Notes: generated by a model from the sequence alone, not told the origin. Positions 38,315-53,300 are shown, counted from the stretch's first letter. The stretch is DNA of 64,000 nt from Physella acuta (GCF_028476545.1 NW_026732690.1:286501-350500), one strand, 5' to 3'. Made by a program: numbers and translations.

Positions 38315-41300
38315 TTTCAGAAACTGTTGAACGACTCCATTATGGAGGTCAGAATGTCACCCACTAGATGGGACCAGAGGTCAGGGTCAGGGTCACCACT
38401 GCCGTCACAGCTGAAGCCGTGGCGAAGCAAGGAGTCCGAGACGTCTGCACATTCCACGCGCACGGACGTCGCAGAAGAGAGCACCCAGGTCAAGGAAGAC
38501 TCGAGACACGTGAAGAAGCTGGCGTCTTTTCACGAAGTGAGTAACATCGTTGCTCCCGTGTTGTCCGTAACGTTTACTGTAAGACTTTCTCTGACAACTG
38601 CAAGCGTTTTTTTTAGTAAGGTCGCCGCGTTATCTTCATACGGGGCAACCCAATCAAAGACCAGCAAAAGGTCATAGGTCAATACAAATTAGCAGTCTGG
38701 AAAAGGAACTAATTGCACGTTCTTAGTGATTAGCCTTATCTAAATGTTTGCAAGGGGGTTTAAAATTAGTCATAGGCGGGCCTAGCCTTTTAGTTTTGGA
38801 GGAGTGGGCTTATATAAATTAATGTATATGTTGAGGTGGGGCTAAGTCCATATTTGTAGATATAAATAATAATACACATTTAGAACACTTAATTTAAAAT
38901 AAGAAACCATAAAATAGACAAATATACAAAAGAATAGTTAAATTTTTATGAGTACAGATTTCGCAAATTATTTTCTAATTATTTATAGTGGTGGGGTGGC
39001 ATCCAATGTACCTGTCCGAATCCACCTATGAGGATGGTGTCATTATTAAAATTAATAATTAATTAGAATTGTGTCCTTTTTGGTCAAAATTAGGTGAATA
39101 TTTTTCTGCGTTATTAGCTTAATTAATAAATGGGTTTGGCTAATCGATTAGTACGAATTTTACATTGCTGCAACCTTTAGGCAAAAATCTGAAAGATGGC
39201 ACATCTAGGTACGATCCAACACAACGATTGCCCACCAACGACACCCACATAAACGATTCCCTTATACAATTTATAAAAACTTCTTACATGTTTTATCGTT
39301 TTATTTGAGTGTAGTTTACCACCCGTAACTCCATGTTGAGATCACATGTATACAGCCTCCGCCTCTATCCCATCAACGATGGACACAGATAAACGAGCAG
39401 GGAAAACATGTACACAAAGGTGTCTAAATTATCTGGCCTTCTTATCTACCTCCCAGAATTCCACCCGGGATGACGTATTTTTAGAACAACCAATCGATTT
39501 ACAGATAAATTTCGATGACGCAGACACTATCGGGCAGATAACCCCGTGTAGATTACGTAAACAATAACCTATAGATATCCAGGTACGAATCTGGGGAACG
39601 CTGGCTAAAGGGAGGAAAGATGTGGTTCTCTTTTATCTTTGACAAAGCATATCTTGATCGGCATTTCTTTTTATAGTTCTATACGCGGTACTTATGATCT
39701 ATACCGGTATTCCCATCTAGTTGTTTAACCTTACGTTACATGTTTGCTCACTTATTAATCATTTTCAGCACACAGCCATCACTCATTCTAAGCCCTGGGT
39801 GGGGGGGGGGGGGGGGGGGGGGGGATTTTGTAAATTGTTGGGTTAACAAATTCTTATCTTAGTGCGTCAATTTATCGGTAAAGTAATATTCCTTTTTACT
39901 CTTCTCTCCCTCTTCACCTTATTATTTATACATGGTGTGGTTTTTTTTTTAGTTTGATAAAAAAAGCCCCCCCCCCCCCTTCTTTTTATTTTTGTAACAA
40001 TGTAAAAAAAAATCCATAATTAAACTTGCATGTTGCCTGTATGGTTTATCTGACGTGTTGGCACCAGCTCTGGGTATTCAGCTCTGGACAATCCCTGATC
40101 CCGATAAAGAGAATCAGAAAATTCCAAGCATGTTTACTATTTAAGCCAGGGGTTTCAACTCTTGAGAGGCCTGTCTGTGAACGTGAACATCAGCTACCCC
40201 CCCCCCCTTTATACCACATACCAGAATAGTTGTTTTACTTTCCACATAAAACATTAGAATTAACATTTTTAATACATGTATTTGTGATAACTAGCTAAAT
40301 CTCAATTATCTCACACATTTTATATACCGAGCTAGCTGTAATTTAGGCCGGTCTGCGTCGAAAACATGTCACAATAATTGTGAGACACCACTGAACATTC
40401 CTAGCTGAGTTGTAAACTAACAAGTCCTTTAATCAATCCTGCTCTGATATAATTTAATGTAGGTGGTATCGCTTAAAGCTAACAGCAAAGTACATCTAGC
40501 TTGAGATGAAGAGACAGAACATGTCCAGCTAAATGACAGCAATAAAAACAAGCTAAGCTGGAAGTCAACAATGTCTTATATAGAGGGAAGCAAATGTTAG
40601 GACATGATCTAGCGTTAAAAACATGCTAGCCACGCCCATATTATCGCAATCAAGCTCACCCAGTTACTCAACAAACGGAAACCTGGAAGGAATTAGTTTG
40701 CAGCTAACGAGCATTATTGAACAAACAGTCAGTCCAATCAATACAAATGTTCTATTGATTAGGTTATTCGAGCTTAAAACTGGATTCAAATCGAGATACG
40801 AGTCGTTGTTGTCAAATGTAAAAAAAACCCCATAATTAAAAAAAAAATGAAATATAATGCGAATTTGATGAACGTAATGACTGCGCTAAAAGCACTTGCA
40901 TAACTGCGTTTTAAAAATGATAATTCTAAATAGCGTGACACCGTGACACGAAGTTACAGAAATAATGGGTGATTTAAAATCAATATCGCTTTGACAAGTA
41001 GTGTTTCTACCAGACTTTTTTCTTGGGGGGGGGGGGGGGAGGGGGTGAGGCGGGCACATTAAATTTTGGAGGGGGGGGGGGGTGTGGCTAAAATTTTCGG
41101 GGGGGGGGGGCGGACACCGTTAAAAGTATATATTTTCTATATAAATTCAATTTAGTTCGGGGGGGGGGGGGGGGGCGGTAGACATTCTTTCTGGAAGAAA
41201 CCCTGTTGACAAGACAAAATCTTTGTTTCAAATTTAAGAACATAAAAGTTTCAGAGTGTGAATGGATGTAAAGTGGCAAGACTGAACATACGTTCCGCAG

Positions 41301-44300
41301 ATTTTGTTTTAAATTGTTCACCTTCTGCCATAAGCCAAGCTGTCTGCCAACGCGTGTGTTTTGTGTCTGCTTGAAACCTGCGATATCGTAAGACGTCAAT
41401 ACCTGCCAAGTTTCTCTGTGCAGTTGCATCGCGGTTAATGTTGGTGCACACTTATTCGACATCAATATTTGATAATGTCCTACATCAGGCTGCGTACAGA
41501 ACTGGGGCTAGTCTATAAGAACAAAAAGACACGACATTCGGAGAATGGAGGTAGAAATAAGAAGCAAATCCCACAGCTCTAATAGTCGTGGCTAAATGCC
41601 AGTGAACAGAGGAGGATGAGATAAGACAATTTGGCCAACGTGTTGTACAAACAAGTCTAGATTCTCTTCATGGGGTGCGGGCAACACCTGGACCCCTACT
41701 TCAAACGTTTTGGGCGGATCTATAGTATATATAGGTAGAGCTATAAACCGAACAAGCACTAAGGAATTCGATGAACTCGAAATTGGTCAATATTTTCTTG
41801 GTCTTTTAAGTTCTACCCAAAATACAATGGTTCACATCATACATAGCTTTCCATTCCAAAGACAGAACCTGTGTCTATCTGCTCTATCAAATTAATAATA
41901 AATTCATCTACTCTCGATGTATCATTATGTATGTGTTTAGTGGAATGGGGTGAACCACCCCCACATAGCTACACCATTGCAAAAAGAAATGTATTTTTAA
42001 TATAACAGCTATTGCCACATGATTACTTAAGTTTCGTCATTGATAAAAGTTTTTGCTTTTTTAAACCGGAGCACAGTGCATTGATTCTATAGGCCTACTT
42101 AAAAAAAAAAAACAACGAACAGCGGCATTGCAATTATCATAAAGTATATGTAATTTTCTCGATGGCAGACTTACTCTTAGGGTATTTGTCAAATCAGCAG
42201 TTGTTTTAATCTGATCTCGATAATAAAAAATCTTTTCAAAAATTTTGTATTTAAACTTGGCAAAAGTACTAACAAAAATAGCCAAAAAGAATGGTTGGCT
42301 TCTATTGGTGTGTGTGTGGAGGGGTTGGGGGGGGGGGGGGGGTAGTCGTTTGGTGGGAGAATTTAAAATAGTTGGTGGGAGAAGGGCGCATAATCAAGAA
42401 AATAAGAGAGCTACGTCACTACTTGCAGTTGTAATTGTCTTTTTGTCTCTGCTGAAAATTTTGTCAGTTTTTAATTCAACAATTGTTCACATTAATCATT
42501 CACGTATATCTTTAGCTTAGTATAAAATTAACCACTGCTAGCTTTAATAAGGACTGAAACCAGGATCACTAGCACCTACTACTAACACATGTTCAATACA
42601 CATTAAAAATTTTTTTTTTCTAATTTATTTAATTTTTGTTATGTTTTCTTGGTTTATACCAAGATTTTTATATATAAATGCCAAATTTACTCGCAGAGAC
42701 AAGAGAGCATAACCCAGAGTTTGCAAGCCGAATTCATGCGACCACCTCCATCCCCCGAACCGCCGCCCGAGCAGTTACCCCAAGAAGACGAACAATGGGC
42801 TAATGAATACAGCTGGGCTTGGGCTTTTAACAAAGACCAAGAAGAACTACGGGAGGAGGAAGAAAAGAACAAGGAGTTTCTTAAACAGTGGATGAGTGAC
42901 ATCATCCACGCACCCATAGCCGATCAGCTGCTGAGCGAGGAAGTCTCGACCGAGTCACTCGCTGAGAAAATAGATGAGCTGGTTCGTGGCGAGGAAGGAG
43001 ATCCTGTCGACGAACAAGAATGGCGCAACAAGCCTGCCTTTAGGGAAATGGAACGTGATTCAAATGTTTCGAATCTTAATCAGTCAGGAAAAGCACTAAC
43101 ATCACCAGAAATAACAAAACCAATGACGACTACAAAAACAAGAGAAGAGTTTAAAAAAGAAGGTGGACATTTCACCGAAACCACAAGTGCCCAGACCAAA
43201 GAGCTTTCACTTCAATCGACCCAATCCTTCAAGGAAAAAACCCACAAGCATCGTATGGAATTGGATGCACATAGACGAGTGAAGATACGGAAGCAAGATA
43301 ATGTAACGGACATTACGAGAGACCAAGGCTATAACACTGACCACTATGCACTTTCCCCGGAACGATGTGACGGGGCCTCGGCACTTTTATCTCCCGGCTG
43401 TGATACGGACATGTCAGCAAGTGATGATACAGGCATGTATAACTCCACATCATCTGAACTGGACTCGGAACTATTCCAAAGTTCTGATGCGCTTTCCTCG
43501 TCAGAGACCATGTCGGTAGAGGAAGACGGCGATAACACCGATGAAGGCGGAGACAGTGATAGTTTTAATGAAGTTTTAGACAACAGACAGCTGAGCACTA
43601 CTATGGAGATGACCAACGCAATGCAGACCAACCCCATTCCAAACACCGATTCCGATTATGATAATGCAACGCCTGTTTATGGAACTCCAGTCAATCAGAG
43701 CTTTGAGCAGAGACAGTACGAGTTCTATCAAAGTCTTGAGAACACCGATAATTCCTCACTAATCGAACACAGACCACTCGATAACGAAATTAAAAAGAAG
43801 TCATCAGCCAATGAGCTGAGTACTTCTGTTGACGACCTGTACATGTACCCACAAAGCCAGTCTCCTCCAAGCAGATCTATTGAGTCAGATCTCAGTTCTT
43901 CCGTCGATGACCTTAGTAGAATTTCCTCAGACACAGAAAGTCCACTGCGTCTTAGATACAGAGGCGGCAACCCCCGGTCTTCCAGATACCATTCTAATCC
44001 AGAAAGCACAAAGGACGCGCTGGAACAGTTTGGTGCACATGGCTTTGACAATGCTAGCATCCACGGAGAATACAGCTCCTCAGTTGATGATATAACAATC
44101 TCACCTCCACCATTAAGCATTAGCTGCTCTGATGACGATTTTATCAAAACGTGTTCAAGGCAGTACTCTATTTATAAAAGAAGAATAGATTTAAGTAAGT
44201 TCAGCAGTTCCGTCGACAATATGACATGCAGCGCCGAAGAACGCATTGCAGCACAAGGACCACATTTAACCAGGGGCAGCCCGTTCTTGTTTGGTAAACC

Positions 44301-47300
44301 ACCAGACAGAATCAGCACACCAGTAGATGACACTGATGCTTTGGATGATGCCTTTATCTCACCATCTAATTCAGAATCAGAACGATTAGAGAGGCTCGCG
44401 AAAAAGAACAACACCGGGTCTTTAAGTTTATCTGAAACATCTGACTATGATCATGAATTTTCAATACCAAAAAGCAAAAGCTTACCAACTGAGCTGAGCA
44501 TCAGCATTTCAAACAGCTTTGCAGAAAACACGACAGACGAGATAACCGTACTGGATACAATTGTTGAAAATGATTCAAATAATGAAGACATTTACCCAGA
44601 ATTGACAGAAACTACCCGATTTGAGAGCTCGGCAAATGAAGAAACCGAGAGTTGCTCGCCAATTAAGCTGCTGCATAGGTTTGAATCATCTGAAAGTGCC
44701 TCCACAGAAAATACGTCCAAACACATTACCAACACAGTGCCTTTTGAAGTGAGTACCAATGGTGAGACATTATCTCAGGAACCACAAAACGCCTTCCAGA
44801 CAAACGATTTGATTCTAAACAAATCACAATCGAACCAATCATTCCCACTTGACCAAACACTATCCGTCGAAGAAAGTAATCTGGAGACCAAACCACTTAC
44901 ATCGGACGGGGAGATGTCGAAAACTGATGATGGCCAAACATTCAATGAAAATACAATGTCTACAAGACTGGATGTTAGCCAAAGAGAAACCAGATCTGAC
45001 TTATCAATAGTTACTGCTGATTCTGGCTTTTTAATAGACGCATTACATGATGAAAATAGTATTGCCGTAACAACCTCAGAACAAACGCAACCCACGTTGC
45101 CAATCGCAACAGAAGATGTATTTGTCAGTGATACTAGCTGTCTAAAGATGACTGAACAAGAACTACCACTTGAAACGACAATACTCGATGAGGATAGAGA
45201 TTATACGTTAAGTGAACAAACTTCCATACAAGAAACACAAAATGTATCTAGCAACACAGAACCGTCCAGTCACCACACATTCCACGATCAACTGCCCACA
45301 GACCAAAGTGGTCAAAGCGATGATATTAACACGTTTATAGAGGACCAACGCCTAACTTACGAGGGAGTTCTTGACGAAAAAACCCAAGAAAATTCTATTG
45401 GCGATCAAAACAAAGATAGTGTTTTTAGAGAACTAAGCCACGACAAGACACCTATAGACAACGAAAACGTTGGAAACAAAGGTACAGACGAGTCTCTGCT
45501 ACACGTTTTAGAAACAAAGAGACATAATGACAATACGAAGATAAAAGAAGAAGCAGTCGATAACTTGCCAGGAAACAAAGTCCCTACACGCTCTTCCCTT
45601 GCTCAGAAATACGAACACCTGGTCAATGAAACCTACATGGAGTTTTTATCCGAATCTGATATGGGTCTCATAACAATGGATACAACTTTCAGCGACCAGT
45701 ATGAAGACTCACTAAAAGAAATGATGATGTACAGTTCTGAAGATCAACAGAGCATAGTATCGGCAGACTCGACATTCGATTTAGAAAGCTCAGCATCTAC
45801 TAACAGCAGTGTCATCACTGTTATCAGCCGAAATCCGGAGGAGTATTTAGAAGAGTATGAAGGGAAAGATACTCCATTACTTATAATCTCAAGTGAAAAG
45901 AAAACTGAAGGCTTCCTGGTTGATGAAGATGATTTGCTTATAACACAAGACCAAGTAGAAAAGACAGAATTCGACAAAGTGGGATCAAAAGAATTCGATC
46001 ATGGACTAATCGACCTCCGTGAAAAAAAATCGAAAACATTAATAGACGCTGAATCAGCAGAGGTAAAAAACAAATGCTGCGAAGAAGAAAAAGAAGATGA
46101 AACATTACATCTATCCGAAAATGAGAAGCCCGATTCGACGTTAGCAAACACAAATGAAGCTTCATCAGAAAAACCATCGTCTCTGAGTTCAAGTTTCTCT
46201 CAGAATGGAAAAGAGATCCAGAGCTTTGATGATTCAATTAGTGATGAAAACATTCAAAGTACAGAACAAGAATACTCTAGCGACGTAGAAAGACACTTTG
46301 TATCAGCGACAAAGGGATATTTAGAAGATGAAGAAGATTGTCAGCTTAAGCAGCAGCATTTTTATGTTCGACTTCTCTCATCACCAAGAGACCCAATAAT
46401 GAAATATACCACAGATTCCATTGTTTTAAAGGACTTTTTAGAAAACGACGAAAGACCAGCAGTATTCACTAAAACATTAGCGTTGCTAGCTAGAAAAAAG
46501 AAGATCCGTCACAACGTCTATACAGAAGCAGTGATTCGTTTTCATCCACCAAGACGTGAAGCAATTTTTCACATACAGGCGCATACTGATCCTAAAAACT
46601 ATATTCAACTACATGAAGAAAAAATCCAAATACACATTCCAAATGACGAAACTACAAACATTGAATCGATTCAATCTGACAATATTATTAATTTAGCTGA
46701 TAATATTGTCAAAGAAATTATGAAAGAAATGACTGATGATATTTTAGAGAATAAAAAAGAAAATAAGATCTTATCAACAACGTCCAGCGATGAACGTAGA
46801 GAAGAAGAAGAAATAGCACCTGAAGAAAGTGCTGACCAACTCATAGAGGAAACCACACAAGCAGAAACACAACAAGAACAAGAGATCCTTGTTGATTCCC
46901 AAACCACTGAGCTCACTGATGAAAGTTTCTCACAGGAGGTGAAAGACACTCCAGATACCTATATTCCAGAATCACAATCGACTGCATCAGATGTCATTGA
47001 GGCTCAAATCTTTGACGCAGACAGCTGCAATCTCATGGACAGACCATCCAGCCCTGAAGCTGTTGACGATGAATGGATTAAACCAATCTTGCAGAAAAAC
47101 GCTGAAGAGCTGCCAGCAACTCAAGACGACAGTCCAGTCGAATTGCCAGAATTCCACGAGAGCTTTTCTGAAGTCAATGACATTGAATTAGCAGAAGAAG
47201 TACAAGACAGCTTGCCTGTCTGTGAAGATAAAGAAGAAGAAGAAATAGCACCTGAAGAAAGTGCTGACCAACTCATAGAGGAAACCACACAAGCAGAAAC

Positions 47301-50300
47301 ACAACAAGAACAAGAGATCCTTGTTGATTCCCAAACCACTGAGCTCACTGATGAAAGTTTCTCACAGGAGGTGGAAGACACTCCAGATACCTATATTCCA
47401 GAATCACAATCGACTGCATCAGATGTCATTGAGGCTCAAATCTTTGACGCAGACAGCTGCAATCTCATGGACAGACCATCCAGCCCTGAAGCTGTTGACG
47501 ATGAATGGATTAAACCAATCTTGCAGAAAAATGCTGAAGAGCTGCCAGCAACTCAAGACGACAGTCCAGTCGAATTGTCAGAATTCCACGAGAGCTTTTC
47601 TGAAGTCAATGACATTGAATTAGCAGAAGAAGTACAAGACAGCTTGCCTGTCTGTGAAGATAAAGAAGGAGAAGAAATAGCACCTGAAGAAAGTGCTGAC
47701 CAACTCATAGAGGAAACCAAACAAGCAGAAACACAACAAGAACAAGAGATCCTTGTTGATTCCCAAACCACTGAGCTCACTGATGAAAGTTTTTCACAGG
47801 AGGTGGAAGACACTCCAGATACCTATATTCCAGAATCACAATCGACTGCATCAGATGTCATCGAGGCTCAAATCTTTGACGCAGACAGCTGCAATCTTAT
47901 GGAAAGACCATCCAGCCCTGAAGCTGTTGACGATGAATGGATTAAACCAATCTTTCAGAAAAACGCTGAAGAGCTGCCAGCAACTCAAGACGACAGTCCA
48001 GTCGAATTGCCAGAATTCCACGAGAGCTTTTCTGAAGTCAATGACATTGAATTAGCAGAAGAAGTACAAGACAGCTTGCCTGTCTGTGAAGATAAAGAAG
48101 GAGAAGAAATAGCACCTGAAGAAAGTGCTGACCAACTCATAGAGGAAACCAAACAAGCAGAAACACAACAAGAACAAGAGATCCTTGTTGATTCCCAAAC
48201 CACTGAGCTCACTGATGAAAGTTTCTCACAGGAGGTGGAAGACACTCCAGATACCTATATTCCAGAATCACAATCGACTGCATCAGATGTCATTGAGGCT
48301 CAAATCTTTGACGCAGACAGCTGCAATCTCATGGACAGACCATCCAGCCCTGAAGCTGTTGACGATGAATGGATTAAACCAATCTTGCAGAAAAACGCTG
48401 AAGAGCTGCCAGCAACTCAAGACGACAGTCCAGTCGAATTGCCAGAATTCCACGAGAGATTTTCTGAAGTCAATGACATTGAATTAGCAGAAGAAGTACA
48501 AGACAGCTTGCCTGTCTGTGAAGATAAAGAAGAAGAAGAAATAGCACCTGAAGAAAGTGCTGACCAACTCATAGAGGAAACCACACAAGCAGAAACACAA
48601 CAAGAACAAGAGATCCTTGTTGATTCCCAAACCACTGAGCTCACTGATGAAAGTTTCTCACAGGAGGTGAAAGACACTCCAGATACCTATATTCCAGAAT
48701 CACAATCGACTGCATCAGATGTCATTGAGGCTCAAATCTTTGACGCAGACAGCTGCAATCTCATGGACAGACCATCCAGCCCTGAAGCTGTTGACGATGA
48801 ATGGATTAAACCAATCTTGCAGAAAAACGCTGAAGAGCTGCCAGCAACTCAAGACGACAGTCCAGTCGAATTGCCAGAATTCCACGAGAGCTTTTCTGAA
48901 GTCAATGACATTGAATTAGCAGAAGAAGTACAAGACAGCTTGCCTGTCTGTGAAGAAAAAGAAGAAGAAGAAGAAATAGCACTTGAGCAAAGTGCTGACC
49001 AACTCATAGAGGAAACCACACAAGCAGAAACACAACAAGAACAAGAGATCCTTGTTGATTCCCAAACCACTGAGCTCACTGATGAAAGTTTCTCACAGGA
49101 GGTGGAAGACACTCCAGATACCTATATTCCAGAATCACAATCGACTGCATCAGATGTCATTGAGGCTCAAATCTTTGACGCAGACAGCTCCGATCTCATG
49201 GTCAGACCATCCAGCCCTGAAGCTGTTGACGATGAATGGATTAAACCAATCTGGCAGAAAAACGCCGAAGAGCTGCCAGCAACTCAAGACAGCAGTCCAG
49301 TCGAATTGCCAGAATTCCACGAGAGCTTTTCTGAAGTCAATGACATTGAATTAGCAGAAGAAGTACAAGACAGCTTGCCTGTCTGTGAAGATAAAGAAGA
49401 AGAAGAAAAAATAGCACTTGAACAAAGTGCTGACCAACTCATAGAGGAAACCACACAAGCAGAAACACAACAAGAACAAGAGATCCTTGTTGATTCCCAA
49501 ACCACTGAGCTCACTGATGAAAGTTTCTCACAGGAGGTGGAAGACACTCCAGATACCTATATTCAAGAATCACAATCAACTGCATCAGATGTCATTGAGG
49601 CTCAAATCTTTGACAAAGACAGCTCCGATCTCATGGTCAGACCATCCAGCCCTGAAGCTGTTGACGATGAATGGATTAAACCAATCTGGCAGAAAAACGC
49701 CGAAGAGCTGCCAGCAACTCAAGACGACAGTCCAGTCGAATTGCCAGAATTCCACGAGAGCTTTTCTGAAGTCAATGACATTGAATTAGCAGAAGAAGTA
49801 CAAGACAGCTTGCCTGTCTGTGAAGATAAAGAAGAAGAAGAAATAGCACCTGAAGAAAGTGCTGACCAACTCATAGAGGAAACCACAGAAGCAGAAACAC
49901 AACAAGAACAAGAGATCCTTGTTGATTCCCAAACCACTGAGCTCACTGATGAAAGTTTCTCACAGGAGGTGGAAGACACTCCAGATACCTATATTCCAGA
50001 ATCACAATCGACTGCATCAGATGTCATCGAGGCTCAAATCTTTGACGCAGACAGCTGCAATCTCATGTTCAGACCATCCAGCCCTGAAGCTGTTGACGAT
50101 GAATGGATTAAACCAATCTTGCAGAAAAACGCTGAAGAGCTGCCAGCAACTCAAGACGACAGTCCAGTCGAATTGCCAGAATTCCACGAGAGCTTTTCTG
50201 AAGTCAATGACATTGAATTAGCAGAAGAAGTACAAGACAGCTTGCCTGTCTGTGAAGAAAAAGAAGAAGAAGAAATAGCACTTGAACAAAGTGCTGACCA

Positions 50301-53300
50301 ACTCATAGAGGAAACCACACAAGCAGAAACACAACAAGAACAAGAGATCCTTGTTGATTCCCAAACCACTGAGCTCACTGATGAAAGTTTCTCACAGGAG
50401 GTGGAAGACACTCCAGATACCTATATTCCAGAATCACAATCGACTGCATCAGATGTCATTGAGGCTCAAATCTTTGACGCAGACAGCTCCGATCTCATGG
50501 TCAGACCATCCAGCCCTGAAGCTGTTGACGATGAATGGATTAAACCAATCTGGCAGAAAAACGCCGAAGAGCTGCCAGCAACTCAAGACGACAGTCCAGT
50601 CGAATTGCCAGAATTCCACGAGAGCTTTTCTGAAGTCAATGACATTGAATTAGCAGAAGAAGTACAAGACAGCTTGCCTGTCTGTGAAGATAAAGAAGAA
50701 GAAGAAATAGCACCTGAAGAAAGTGCTGACCAACTCATAGAGGAAACCACAGAAGCAGAAACACAACAAGAACAAGAGATCCTTGTTGATTCCCAAACCA
50801 CTGAGCTCACTGATGAAAGTTTCTCACAGGAGGTGGAAGACACTCCAGATACCTATATTCCAGAATCACAATCGACTGCATTAGATGTCATTGAGGCTCA
50901 AATCTTTGACGCAGACAGCTGCAATCTCATGTTCAGACCATCCAGCCCTGAAGCTGTTGACGATGAATGGATTAAACCAATCTTGCAGAAAAACGCTGAA
51001 GAGCTGCCAGCAACTCAAGACGACAGTCCAGTCGAATTGCCAGAATTCCACGAGAGCTTTTCTGAAGTCAATGACATTGAATTAGCAGAAGAAGTACAAG
51101 ACAGCTTGCCTGTCTGTGAAGAAAAAGAAGAAGAAGAAGAAATAGCACTTGAACAAAGTGCTGACCAACTCATAGAGGAAACCACACAAGCAGAAACACA
51201 ACAAGAACAAGAGATCCTTGTTGATTCCCAAACCACTGAGCTCACTGAAGAAAGTTTCTCACAGGAGGTGGAAGACACTCCAGATACCTATATTCCAGAA
51301 TCACAATCGACTGCATCAGATGTCATTGGGGCTCAAATCTTTGACGCAGACAGCTGCAATCTCAAGGTCAGACCATCCAGCCCTGAAGCTGTTGACGATG
51401 AATGGATTAAACAAATCTTGCAGAAAAACGCCGAAGAGCTGCCAGCAACTCAAGACGACAGTCCAGTCGAATTGCCAGAATTCCACGAGAGCTTTTCTGA
51501 AGTCAATGACATTGAATTAGCAGAAGAAGTACAAGACAGCTTGCCTGTCTGTGAAGAAAAAGAAGAAGAAGAAGAAATAGCACTTGAACAAAGTGCTGAC
51601 CAACTCATAGAGGAAACCACACAAGCAGAAACACAACAAGAACAAGAGATCCTTGTTGATTCCCAAACCACTGAGCTCACTGATGAAAGTTTCTCACAGG
51701 AGGTGGAAGACACTCCAGATACCTATATTCCAGAATCACAATCGACTGCATCAGATGTCATCGAGGCTCAAATCTTTGACGCAGACAGCTGCAATCTCAT
51801 GTTCACACCATCCAGCCCTGAAGCTGTTGACGATGAATGGATTAAACCAATCTGGCAGAAAAACGCCGAAGAGCTGCCAGCAACTCAAGACGACAGTCCA
51901 GTCGAATTGCCAGAATTCCACGAGAGCTTTTCTGAAGTCAATGACATTGAATTAGCAGAAGAAGTACAAGACAGCTTGCCTGTCTGTGAAGATAAAGAAG
52001 AAGAAGAAATAGCACCTGAAGAAAGTGCTGACCAACTCATAGAGGAAACCACAGAAGCAGAAACACAACAAGAACAAGAGATCCTTGTTGATTCCCAAAC
52101 CACTGAGCTCACTGATGAAAGTTTCTCACAGGAGGTGGAAGACACTCCAGATACCTATATTCCAGAATCACAATCGACTGCATCAGATGTCATCGAGGCT
52201 CAAATCGTTGACGCAGACAGCTGCAATCTCATGTTCAGACCATCCAGCCCTGAAGCTGTTGACGATGAATGGATTAAACCAATCTTGCAGAAAAACGCTG
52301 AAGAGCTGCCAGCAACTCAAGACGACAGTCCAGTCGAATTGCCAGAATTCCACGAGAGCTTTTCTGAAGTCAATGACATTGAATTAGCAGAAGAAGTACA
52401 AGACAGCTTGCCTGTCTGTGAAGAAAAAGAAGAAGAAGAAATAGCACTTGAACAAAGTGCTGACCAACTCATAGAGGAAACCACACAAGCAGAAACACAA
52501 CAAGAACAAGAGATCCTTGTTGATTCCCAAACCACTGAGCTCACTGAAGAAAGTTTCTCACAGGAGGTGGAAGACACTCCAGATACCTATATTCCAGAAT
52601 CACAATCGACTGCATCAGATGTCATTGGGGCTCAAATCTTTGACGCAGACAGCTGCAATCTCATGTTCAGACCATCCAGCCCTGAAGCTGTTGACGATGA
52701 ATGGATTAAACCAATCTTGCAGAAAAACGCTGAAGAGCTGCCAGCAACTCAAGACGACAGTCCAGTCGAATTGCCAGAATTCCACGAGAGCTTTTCTGAA
52801 GTCAATGACATTGAATTAGCAGAAGAAGTACAAGACAGCTTGCCTGTCTGTGAAGAAAAAGAAGAAGAAGAAATAGCACTTGAACAAAGTGCTGACCAAC
52901 TCATAGAGGAAACCACACAAGCAGAAACACAACAAGAACAAGAGATCCTTGTTGATTCCCAAACCACTGAGCTCACTGAAGAAAGTTTCTCACAGGAGGT
53001 GGAAGACACTCCAGATACCTATATTCCAGAATCACAATCGACTGCATCAGATGTCATTGGGGCTCAAATCTTTGACGCAGACAGCTGCAATCTCAAGGTC
53101 AGACCATCCAGCCCTGAAGCTGTTGACGATGAATGGATTAAACAAATCTTGCAGAAAAACGCCGAAGAGCTGCCAGCAACTCAAGACGACAGTCCAGTCG
53201 AATTGCCAGAATTCCACGAGAGCTTTTCTGAAGTCAATGACATTGAATTAGCAGAAGAAGTACAAGACAGCTTGCCTGTCTGTGAAGATAAAGAAGAAGA

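Noticed and set aside
38771-39030. Possible further hAT element with ends CATAGGCGGGCCTAGCC and GTCCGAATCCACCTATG
   Set aside because: The ends are only partly complementary and the flanks AAATTAGT and AGGATGGT do not match.
39346-39567. A 73-residue open frame in intron 3 of the KH gene
   Set aside because: Ordinary composition, no splice-site framing and not needed to keep the host frame.
40146-40165. CAGGGGTTTCAACTC, like a hAT terminus
   Set aside because: No partner terminus was found nearby.
41941-41979. Sequence ending ATAGCTACACCATTG, like a worn family-1 end
   Set aside because: No matching left end or duplicated flank was found.
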